Source: Gammaproteobacteria bacterium
GTDB lineage: Bacteria; Pseudomonadota; Gammaproteobacteria; Burkholderiales; Burkholderiaceae_C
NCBI GenBank assembly: GCA_018903185.1
Contig: JAHIQV010000117.1
Coordinates: 1 to 5,040, forward strand
DNA length: 5,040 nt
Direction: 5' to 3'
In this document: positions 1 to 5,040 of the stretch, piece after piece
Layout of the letters: each line of letters begins with the position of its first letter
How positions within the stretch are numbered: the first letter of the stretch is position 1
Made by a program: the position numbers and the translations under genes
The notes under the pieces: generated by a model
Seen by the model: the letters and a program-made list of their open reading frames with translations, nothing else
The model's database searches: none
Told to the model about the DNA's origin: nothing

Positions 1-614
1 CGGTGACCAACGGACAGATCGCCTTGTTCCTGGTGGACCGCCGTGCTGCCGGCGTGAGCACCCAGGGCTACGGCACGCAGGATGGCGGTCGTGCAGCCGA
101 AGTGAGCCTGAAAAACGCACCCGCCAGCCTGATCACCACCGACGGCCTGGCCGCGCTGGAACACGCGGTGGACATCGGCATCGCGGCTGTCTGCGCCGAG
201 GCCGTGGGCGTGATGGACAAGACCGTGGCCCTCACCGTGGACTATATGAACACGCGCAAGCAGTTCGGCGTGGCGATCGCGAGCTTCCAGGCCCTGCGCC
301 ACCGCGTGGCCGACATGAAGATGCAGCTGGAACTGGCCCGCTCCATGAGCTTCTACGCCTGCCTGAAGCTGAACGCCCCGGCGACCGAGCGCCGCCGCGC
401 GATGGCGCGCGCCAAGGTGCAACTGGGCCAATCGATGCGCTTCGTGGGCCAGCAGTCGGTGCAGCTGCACGGCGGCATCGGCGTGACCGACGAGTACATC
501 GGCAGCCACTATTTCAAGAAGCTGACCCAGCTGGAGTTGACCTTTGGCGACACGCTGCACCACCTGGGGGAGGTGTCGGCGCGGATGGAGGACACGGCGG
601 GGGTGTTTGCCTGA
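1..614 (+). CDS. Acyl-CoA dehydrogenase family protein, C-terminal part (5' end outside window); resembles the pimeloyl-CoA dehydrogenase small-subunit type
   Basis: This is the C-terminal half of a flavin-dependent acyl-CoA dehydrogenase, a family that oxidises acyl-CoA thioesters at the alpha-beta bond and passes electrons to ETF. The frame is open from the left edge (codons in phase from base 3) and ends at TGA 612-614, giving 203 visible residues of an expected 370-400. Counting from the codon at base 3, the all-helical C-terminal domain shows the FAD-contacting TRKQFG (84-89) with the following SFQALRHR, and QLHGGIGVTDE (154-164), both typical of the family. The usual catalytic glutamate motif YEGT near the C-terminus reads FGDT here (181-184), so the standard base is absent. 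Family wording, from memory, is closest to the small subunit of pimeloyl-CoA dehydrogenase (PimD type), which would need a large-subunit partner, probably encoded upstream. The family call is secure. The substrate and the PimD name are inference. Confidence 0.93.
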   Translation, partial: VTNGQIALFLVDRRAAGVSTQGYGTQDGGRAAEVSLKNAPASLITTDGLAALEHAVDIGIAAVCAEAVGVMDKTVALTVDYMNTRKQFGVAIASFQALRHRVADMKMQLELARSMSFYACLKLNAPATERRRAMARAKVQLGQSMRFVGQQSVQLHGGIGVTDEYIGSHYFKKLTQLELTFGDTLHHLGEVSARMEDTAGVFA

Positions 615-639
615 GTCTTCTGTTTGGGTTGGTACGGAG

Positions 640-664
640 GCCCCGCTTTGCGGGGCTTTTCTTT
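640..664 (+). terminator. Intrinsic terminator after the acyl-CoA dehydrogenase gene
   Basis: A perfect 7-bp stem GCCCCGC (640-646) / GCGGGGC (650-656) with a TTT loop is followed by TTTTCTTT (657-664). It lies 25 nt after the TGA stop. The opposite strand lacks a matching T-run, so it acts for the + strand only. Confidence 0.9.
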
Positions 665-685
665 GGGCGTTCATCGGTTTCGCGG

Positions 686-787
686 GATCGCCGAGGCGGT
701 GCGCCCTACTCCGCTCATGTCCCCCGGGCTGGCTTCGCCAGCCCTCCTCCTTTACTTCGCTGCGCAGGGCACACCGCCTCAGCGATC
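686..787 (-). repeat. Structured repeat unit L (102 nt), read on the minus strand
   Basis: Read from 787 down to 686 this unit has five parts. An outer stem pairs 787-766 with 707-686 over 22 positions: 20 Watson-Crick pairs plus two G-T wobbles (692/781 and 702/771, which are G-T only on this strand). A 21-nt internal strand (765-745) starts GCGCAGCGAAG and ends AAAGGAGGA. An inner hairpin (744-726) has an 8-bp stem GGGCTGGC / GCCAGCCC around a GAA triloop, giving the very stable GCGAAGC tip. An 18-nt internal strand (725-708) GGGGGACATGAGCGGAGT follows, and then the closing arm. Both internal strands are identical to unit R, while both stems differ in sequence from unit R. I recall similar intergenic repeats in Comamonadaceae genomes but cannot verify that here. 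It could be a structured RNA or a REP-like mobile repeat. No function is assigned. Confidence 0.85.
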
Positions 788-832
788 TGACGAAATGTAG
801 GCACACCATCGCTGGCGCACTCGGGTGTTCAC

Positions 833-934
833 GGCCTGAGAGCGCTGGGTGACCGGCGCAGCGAAGTAAAGGAGGAGACGGCCGCAGGCCGTCGGGGGAC
901 ATGAGCGGAGTCGGTCGCCCAGTGCTCTCAGGCC
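833..934 (+). repeat. Structured repeat unit R (102 nt), read on the plus strand
   Basis: This is the partner of unit L in opposite orientation and of the same length. The outer stem pairs 833-855 with 912-934 over 23 positions: 21 Watson-Crick pairs plus two G-T wobbles (844/923 and 850/917). The 21-nt internal strand is 856-876. The inner hairpin is GACGGCC (877-883) / GGCCGTC (887-893) with a GCA triloop. The 18-nt internal strand is 894-911. The 39 internal bases match unit L without a single difference, although neither stem is shared. The unit ends 29 nt before the stop codon of the convergent HNH gene. A 45-nt spacer (788-832) separates the 5' ends of the two units; I see nothing in it beyond a weak ACACC/GGTGT pairing (803-807/824-828). 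Confidence 0.85.
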
Positions 935-963
935 ATCGAAGAAACGCCAGCACTAAAAAAGAA

Positions 964-1521
964 CTACGCGTGAAGCCTCGAAGTCTTGGGCAAATGAGAC
1001 ATCAAAAACTCCATCTGGTCCGCCAGGATGCGCCGGTTGCGCAGGATGAAATCTTCCCACAGGCTGGGCACGTAAGGCGTGTAGATCAGGGGCATGTGGG
1101 CCTGCTCGGGCGTCCGGTTGCCCTTGCGGTGGTTGCACGAACGGCAGGCCGTCACGACGTTCATCCAGGTGTCACGGCCGTTCTGCCCCAGCGGCATGAT
1201 GTGCTCGCGCGTCAGCTCTTCTTCGTGAAAATGCCCGCCGCAATAGCCGCACAGGCAACGGTCGCGGGCAAAGAGTTTGCTGTTGGTGAGCGTGGGCCGC
1301 AGGTCGAAAGGGTTGATGCGCGGCACGCCCTGGGTGCCGATGATGGAGTTGATGGTGATGATTGACTGCCGTCCGGTGATGGCGTTGTGACCGCCATGGA
1401 ACACCGCAACTTCGGCGCCCATTTCCCAGCGCACCTCATCCGCTGCGTAATGCAGCACGGCTTCTTCCAGGCTGATCCAGGACTGTGGCAGCCCCTGCGC
1501 AGACAGCTTCAGAACCTTCAA
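964..1521 (-). CDS. Stand-alone HNH endonuclease, 185 residues, TTG start
   Basis: A small metal-dependent HNH nuclease of the beta-beta-alpha-metal fold; its biological target is unknown to me. Numbered from the TTG at 1521, the protein has a zinc-binding pair C91-x2-C94 and a second pair C126-x2-C129. Between and after them lie the HNH signature residues: LTREHIMP with catalytic-type H107, N121 in WMNVVTAC, and N130/H131 in CNHRKGN. The N-terminal ~80 residues and the C-terminal tail (YVPSLWEDFILRNRRILAD and onward) look like the conserved body of a family I recall as widespread in proteobacteria, not a restriction enzyme with an obvious partner methylase. The start is chosen because GGAGGT (1532-1527) sits 6 nt before TTG and the protein then begins MKVLKLSAQ, as in relatives. 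The reading frame is open upstream to 1809, but that extension would cross the ribF start and looks non-coding. It is transcribed divergently from ribF and convergently with the dehydrogenase gene. All key residues are present, so it should be active. Confidence 0.88.
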   Translation of the reverse strand: MKVLKLSAQGLPQSWISLEEAVLHYAADEVRWEMGAEVAVFHGGHNAITGRQSIITINSIIGTQGVPRINPFDLRPTLTNSKLFARDRCLCGYCGGHFHEEELTREHIMPLGQNGRDTWMNVVTACRSCNHRKGNRTPEQAHMPLIYTPYVPSLWEDFILRNRRILADQMEFLMSHLPKTSRLHA

Positions 1522-1675
1522 GACCCACCTCCATGTTGACAAACAACCGGACAATCTGTCTTCAGCACGGCCCCTCACGCTCCAGAGGGACCGCCTGTCA
1601 TGTGTCAATATACAGCGCTTCTGTGACAAACATCCTGAACCGCGCCCAACACCCCGGATGGGGCGGGCATTGCCC
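1522..1675. other. Divergent intergenic region between the HNH gene and ribF
   Basis: This 154-nt gap must hold the promoters of both genes. It is visibly less GC-rich than the flanks in 1533-1560 and 1596-1633. A -35-like TTGACA occurs on the plus strand (1536-1541) and on the minus strand (1608-1603), but neither has a convincing TATAAT-like element at 16-18 bp, so I do not call a promoter. The 9-mer TGACAAACA occurs twice (1537-1545 and 1624-1632), and TGTCA occurs at 1596-1600 and 1603-1607, which could be operator half-sites. Near the ribF start, GC hairpins CCCC-GGAT-GGGG (1652-1663) and GGGC-ATT-GCCC (1665-1675) lie directly before the ATG. Confidence 0.5.
1527..1532 (-). promoter_or_regulatory. 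Shine-Dalgarno site that fixes the TTG start of the HNH gene
   Basis: On the minus strand GGAGGT ends 5 nt before the TTG at 1521 (the GGAGG core leaves 6 nt), an ideal distance. No ATG or GTG in this frame has a comparable site. The nearby ATG at 1534 is in a different frame that meets a stop after about 30 codons. Confidence 0.8.
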
Positions 1676-2749
1676 ATGAAAATCATCCGAGGACTCTGGA
1701 ACCTGCAGCACGGCGCCACCAGCGCGTCGCCATCCGGCTGCGCGCTCACCATCGGTAACTTCGATGGCGTGCACCGGGGCCACCAGGCCATGCTGGCACT
1801 GCTGAACAACGAAGCCCGGCACCGCGATGTGCCCAGCTGCGTGATGACCTTCGAACCCCACCCGCGCGACTACTTTGCCGCCCTGCACCACAAGCCCGAC
1901 CTGGCCCCGGCCCGTATCGCCACGCTGCGCGACAAGCTCGAAGAACTGGAACGCTGCGGTGTGGACCAGTGCGTGGTCCTGCCCTTCAACGCGCGCCTGG
2001 CCGGGCAGCCGCCGCAGGCCTTCATCAAGGACATGCTGGTCGCTGGCCTGGGCGTGCGTTATGTGCTGGTCGGTGACGACTTCCGCTTCGGCGCCCAGCG
2101 CGCGGGGGACTACGCCATGCTGGACGCCGCGGGTGCCCAGCTGGGTTTTGACGTCGCGCGCATGCAGAGTTACGAAGTTCACGGCATCCGGGTGTCGAGT
2201 TCCGCCGTGCGCGATGCGCTGGCCGCGGGCGACATGGACCGCGTGGCCACCCTGCTGGGCCGCCCCTACGCGGTGAGCGGGCACGTGGTGCACGGCCGCA
2301 AGCTCGGGCGCCAGCTGGCCGAAAGCCGCCCCGGGGCTGGCGACGGCTTTCGCACGCTCAACCTGCGCTTTGCCCACTGGAAGCCGGCTGCGAGCGGTAT
2401 TTTTGCCGTGCATGTGCACGGACTCACGCCCCAAGGCCAGCCCCTGGCGGGCGTGGCCAACCTCGGCGTGCGCCCTTCGCTGGACCCCGACGACGTGAAC
2501 GGCGGGCGCGTGCTGCTGGAAACCCATTGCCTGGACTGGCCAGCCAACATGGCCGCCAGCCTGCCCGGCGGAGAGGCCTACGGTAAAATCATCCGCGTGG
2601 AACTGCTGCACAAACTGCACGATGAGCTGAAGTACGACGGTCTGGACGCCCTCACCCGGGGCATTGCCAAGGACCGCGACGATGCGCGTGCGTTTTTTGC
2701 GTCGCTGCACACCCAGACGCACCGCCAGACCACCCGCGACCGAATTTAA
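1676..2749 (+). CDS. ribF: Bifunctional riboflavin kinase / FAD synthetase (RibF), 357 residues
   Basis: A cytoplasmic enzyme that phosphorylates riboflavin to FMN and then adenylylates FMN to FAD. The N-terminal nucleotidyltransferase domain (about 1-190) shows GNFDGVHRGH (27-36, the HxGH-like site), FEPHPRDYF (59-67), VGDDFRFG (132-139) and RVSSSAVR (172-179). The C-terminal riboflavin kinase domain (about 198-345) shows GHVVHGRKLGRQL (202-214), GVANLGVRPS (259-268) and LLETHCLDW with the probable catalytic base E282. The usual PTAN motif after LGxxLGF is replaced by a longer loop ending FRTLNL (225-230), which keeps the Thr (T227) and Asn (N229). The start MKIIRG at 1676 fits relatives; an in-frame ATG at 1658 would add six residues. 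No strong ribosome binding site is visible (GGATGGGG at 1656-1663 at best). It is somewhat longer than the ~310 residues of the E. coli protein because of insertions in the kinase domain and a basic tail. It is followed by ileS on the same strand after 132 nt. Confidence 0.96.
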   Translation: MKIIRGLWNLQHGATSASPSGCALTIGNFDGVHRGHQAMLALLNNEARHRDVPSCVMTFEPHPRDYFAALHHKPDLAPARIATLRDKLEELERCGVDQCVVLPFNARLAGQPPQAFIKDMLVAGLGVRYVLVGDDFRFGAQRAGDYAMLDAAGAQLGFDVARMQSYEVHGIRVSSSAVRDALAAGDMDRVATLLGRPYAVSGHVVHGRKLGRQLAESRPGAGDGFRTLNLRFAHWKPAASGIFAVHVHGLTPQGQPLAGVANLGVRPSLDPDDVNGGRVLLETHCLDWPANMAASLPGGEAYGKIIRVELLHKLHDELKYDGLDALTRGIAKDRDDARAFFASLHTQTHRQTTRDRI

Positions 2750-2758
2750 CGCCGCTGC

Positions 2759-2775
2759 CGGGGCGCCGAGCCCCG
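2759..2775 (+). other. GC hairpin just after ribF
   Basis: CGGGGC (2759-2764) pairs with GCCCCG (2770-2775) around a 5-nt loop, 9 nt after the ribF stop. No T-run follows, so it is not a standard intrinsic terminator. It may stabilise the ribF 3' end or cause pausing between ribF and ileS, which are expected to be co-transcribed. Confidence 0.5.
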
Positions 2776-2782
2776 GGCCGCG

Positions 2783-2805
2783 CGCCCTCTGACAGGCTCA
2801 GGGCG
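2783..2805. repeat. Short hairpin repeat-like element in the ribF-ileS spacer
   Basis: CGCCCT (2783-2788) and AGGGCG (2800-2805) form a 6-bp stem around CTGACAGGCTC. The string GACAGGCTCAGGGCGA (2791-2806) resembles an intergenic repeat that I recall as common in Burkholderiales and some other proteobacteria (usually with TTC before GACAGG). Only one copy lies in this window, so the repeat status rests on memory. Confidence 0.4.
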
Positions 2806-2881
2806 ACCCGCCCCACCCCCGTGCGCCACGCCGCACCTCCGAGCCCGCCTTTGCCGATCCCGAATTCGAAAGCCGACCACC

Positions 2882-5040
2882 ATGTCTGAAAAACCTGCTG
2901 CCCCGAAGAACGAGGCCAAGCCCGAAGCCAGCGCCTACCGCGCCACGCTGAACATGCCCGACACACCGTTCCCCATGCGCGGCGACCTGCCCAAGCGCGA
3001 GCCGGCCTGGGTGAATTACTGGAACGGCGGTGGCCTCTACAAGCGCCTGCGCGACGCCCGCCAGGGCGCTCCGCTGTTCGTGCTGCACGACGGCCCTCCC
3101 TACGCCAACGGCCAGATCCACATGGGTCATGCGGTCAACAAGGTGCTCAAGGACATGATTGTCAAGAGCCGCCAACTGGCAGGCTTCGACGCGCAGTACA
3201 TCCCGGGCTGGGACTGCCATGGCTTGCCGATCGAAAACGCGATCGAGAAAAAACACGGCCGCAATCTCAGCCGCGACGACATGCAGGCCAAGAGCCGCGC
3301 CTTCGCCACCGGGCAGATCGATCAGCAGCGCGAAGACTTCAAGCGCCTGGGCGTGCTGGGTGACTGGGAACGCCCCTATCTCACGATGAACCCGGGCAAT
3401 GAAGCGGGCGAAATCCGCGCCTTCAAGCGCGTGATCGAGCGTGGCTTTGTCTACCGCGGCCTGAAGCCGGTGTACTGGTGCTTCGACTGCGGCAGCTCGC
3501 TGGCCGAGTTCGAGATCGAATACGCCGACAAGCAGAGCGACACGCTGGACGTGGCCTTCGAGACCGACGACGCAGCGAAGCTGGCCGCCGCATTCGGCCT
3601 GGCCGCGCTGCCCGCGGGCAAAAGCGCCTTCGTGGTGATCTGGACCACCACCGCCTGGACCATCTCCGCCAACCAGGCGCTCAACGCCCACCCCGAGCTG
3701 ACCTACGCGCTGGTGGACACGCCCATGGGCTGCCTCGTGCTGGCAGAGACGCTGGTGGAGCAGTGCCTGGAGCGATTCGGCCTGCAGGGCAACGTGCTCG
3801 CCACGACGAAGGGCGACCAGCTCGGTGGCCTCAACTTCCGCCACCCGCTGTACGACGTGGACGCAGGCTACCGCCGCCTGTCGCCGGTCTATGTGGCCGA
3901 CTACGTGAGCGACAGCGACGGCACCGGCATCGTGCACTCGGCGCCGGCCTACGGCGTGGACGACTTCAACTCCTGCGTCGCCAACGGCCTGGCGTACGAC
4001 GACATCCTGAACCCGGTACAGGGCAACGGCGCCTACGCGCCCGACTTCCCGCTGTTCGGCGGCCTGCACATCTGGAAGGCCGTACCGGTCATCCTCGAAG
4101 CGCTGAAGAACGCCGGCCGCCTGCTGGCCACGGTGAAGATCACCCACAGCTACCCGCACTGCTGGCGCCACAAGACGCCGGTGATCTACCGCGCCGCCGC
4201 GCAGTGGTTCGTGCGCATGGACGAGGGCGAGGGCGTCTTCACAAAAGACAAGGCGCCCAAGAGCCTGCGACAGCTGGCGCTGGACGCCATCGACCACACA
4301 TCGTTCTACCCCGAAAACGGCAAGGCCCGACTGCGCGACATGATCGCCAACCGGCCCGACTGGTGCATCTCGCGCCAGCGTTCCTGGGGCGTGCCCATCC
4401 CATTTTTCCTGCACAAGGATTCGGGCGAGCTGCACCCGCGCACGATGGAGATCCTCGACCAGGCGGCCGACATCGTTGAAAAAGGCGGCATCGAAGCCTG
4501 GAGCCGTGTGTCGGCCGAAGAGATCCTGGGTGCTGACGCACCGCAGTACACCAAGAGCACCGACATCCTGGAGGTGTGGTTCGACTCGGGCTCCACTTTC
4601 TGGCACGTGCTGCGCGGCAGCCACGCCCACGCCTATCCCAACGGCGCTGCGCACGCGGAAGGGCCCGAGGCCAACCTCTACCTCGAAGGCCACGACCAGC
4701 ACCGCGGCTGGTTCCACAGCTCGCTGCTGCTGGGCTGCGCGCTGTACGACCGCGCGCCCTACAAGGGCCTGCTGACGCACGGCTTCGCCACCGACGGCCA
4801 GGGCCGCAAGATGAGCAAGAGCCTGGGCAACACGGTGGAGCCGCAGTCGGTGACGAGCAAGCTCGGCGCCGAGATCGTGCGCCTGTGGGTGGCCAGCACC
4901 GACTACTCGGGCGACCTCAACATCGACGACAAGATCCTCGCCCGCGTGGTCGACGCCTACCGCCGCATCCGCAACACGCTGCGCTTCCTGATGGCCAACG
5001 TGTCGGACTTCGACCCCGCCACCGACGCCGTGCCGCTGGA
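2882..5040 (+). CDS. ileS: Isoleucyl-tRNA synthetase (IleRS), 5' 719 codons; 3' end outside window
   Basis: A cytoplasmic class Ia aminoacyl-tRNA synthetase that activates isoleucine and charges tRNA-Ile, with editing of mischarged valine. The catalytic Rossmann fold shows [13 protein letters not shown] with the HIGH-type HMGH at residues 80-83, [10 protein letters not shown], and a CFDC pair at C200/C203. The CP1 editing domain (roughly 220-440) has the threonine-rich peptide [12 protein letters not shown] (254-265) and [16 protein letters not shown] (347-362) with H352 and D361 matching the E. coli editing residues H333 and D342. [11 protein letters not shown] (495-505), WFDSGS (566-571), [11 protein letters not shown] (602-612) and KMSKS (643-647) complete the active site. 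The anticodon-binding domain begins near residue 680 ([13 protein letters not shown]) and is cut by the window edge; about 230 residues are missing. The start ATG is the only plausible one; only a weak purine stretch CGAAAG (2867-2872) precedes it. It follows ribF, as in the ribF-ileS-lspA cluster, so lspA is expected next. Confidence 0.98.
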   Translation, partial: MSEKPAAPKNEAKPEASAYRATLNMPDTPFPMRGDLPKREPAWVNYWNGGGLYKRLRDARQGAPLFVLHDGPPYANGQIHMGHAVNKVLKDMIVKSRQLAGFDAQYIPGWDCHGLPIENAIEKKHGRNLSRDDMQAKSRAFATGQIDQQREDFKRLGVLGDWERPYLTMNPGNEAGEIRAFKRVIERGFVYRGLKPVYWCFDCGSSLAEFEIEYADKQSDTLDVAFETDDAAKLAAAFGLAALPAGKSAFVVIWTTTAWTISANQALNAHPELTYALVDTPMGCLVLAETLVEQCLERFGLQGNVLATTKGDQLGGLNFRHPLYDVDAGYRRLSPVYVADYVSDSDGTGIVHSAPAYGVDDFNSCVANGLAYDDILNPVQGNGAYAPDFPLFGGLHIWKAVPVILEALKNAGRLLATVKITHSYPHCWRHKTPVIYRAAAQWFVRMDEGEGVFTKDKAPKSLRQLALDAIDHTSFYPENGKARLRDMIANRPDWCISRQRSWGVPIPFFLHKDSGELHPRTMEILDQAADIVEKGGIEAWSRVSAEEILGADAPQYTKSTDILEVWFDSGSTFWHVLRGSHAHAYPNGAAHAEGPEANLYLEGHDQHRGWFHSSLLLGCALYDRAPYKGLLTHGFATDGQGRKMSKSLGNTVEPQSVTSKLGAEIVRLWVASTDYSGDLNIDDKILARVVDAYRRIRNTLRFLMANVSDFDPATDAVPL

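Noticed and set aside
544..852. Plus-strand 102-codon frame overlapping the dehydrogenase end and repeat unit L
   Set aside because: It crosses the terminator and the repeat, is Arg/Cys/Trp-rich and has no ribosome binding site.
686..934. CRISPR array
   Set aside because: Only two copies, in inverted orientation, with internal hairpins and no regular spacers or cas genes.
901..1365. Plus-strand 154-codon frame starting at the ATG of repeat unit R
   Set aside because: Almost all of it is antisense to the HNH gene and shows no family features; only its first codons are discussed, as part of the repeat.
833..1521. HEARO/omega RNA with an IscB-type nuclease
   Set aside because: The nuclease has only an HNH domain in 185 residues, with no RuvC segments, and the 102-nt unit does not resemble the HEARO layout as I know it.
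1536..1564. Sigma-70 promoter from TTGACA at 1536-1541
   Set aside because: The sequence at 16-18 bp spacing is not close to TATAAT (about TCTTCA), and the same holds for the minus-strand TTGACA at 1608-1603.
1522..1809. N-terminal extension of the HNH protein to an ATG at 1809
   Set aside because: It would overlap the ribF coding start by 134 nt, the added residues look non-coding, and the TTG at 1521 has a strong ribosome binding site.
1598..2722. Minus-strand open frame (374 codons) opposite ribF
   Set aside because: Antisense shadow of ribF with no recognisable domain; composition is that of a reversed GC-rich gene.
2759..2775. Intrinsic terminator after ribF
   Set aside because: Good GC hairpin but no T-run; ribF and ileS are normally co-transcribed.
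3478..4479. Plus-strand 333-codon frame inside ileS
   Set aside because: Out-of-frame Arg/Pro/Gly-rich shadow of ileS, which is continuous across it.
2798..4780. Long minus-strand open frame (660 codons) opposite ileS
   Set aside because: It is antisense to a fully conserved ileS frame; the product is a low-complexity Val/Ala/Gly/His/Arg-rich mirror typical of high-GC codon bias.

Overview
The window reads as ordinary chromosomal DNA of a high-GC betaproteobacterium, most likely order Burkholderiales and probably family Comamonadaceae. The basis is the strong G/C third-position codon use, the ribF-ileS gene pair, and family-like wording in RibF and IleRS. This placement comes from memory of the families, not from a search.

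Layout: (1) positions 1-614 hold the 3' end of an acyl-CoA dehydrogenase gene (+ strand), closed by a clear intrinsic terminator at 640-664. (2) Positions 665-963 hold no protein gene. They carry two structured repeat units of exactly 102 nt each (686-787 and 833-934), arranged in opposite orientation. (3) Positions 964-1521 (- strand) encode a 185-residue stand-alone HNH endonuclease, best started at a TTG codon behind a strong Shine-Dalgarno sequence. (4) Positions 1522-1675 are the divergent region between this gene and ribF. (5) ribF (1676-2749) encodes the bifunctional riboflavin kinase / FAD synthetase. (6) A 132-nt spacer with two GC hairpins follows. (7) ileS (2882-5040) encodes isoleucyl-tRNA synthetase and runs off the window after 719 codons.

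ribF and ileS form the start of the well-known proteobacterial ribF-ileS-lspA cluster, so lspA is expected just beyond the window. RibF makes FMN and FAD. The dehydrogenase is an FAD enzyme, but the terminator and the convergent HNH gene separate it from ribF, so no operon link is implied.

The most interesting signal is the repeat pair in 686-934. In both units the two internal strands (21 nt and 18 nt) are identical, while both paired regions have different sequences yet still pair: an outer stem of 22-23 bp and an inner hairpin of 7-8 bp with a C(GNA)G triloop. Every imperfect pair in the outer stems is a G-T/G-U wobble when both units are read in the same relative orientation. This pattern of conserved loops and covarying stems is what a structured RNA, or a single-stranded-DNA-recognised mobile repeat, would leave. 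Its function is unknown to me.
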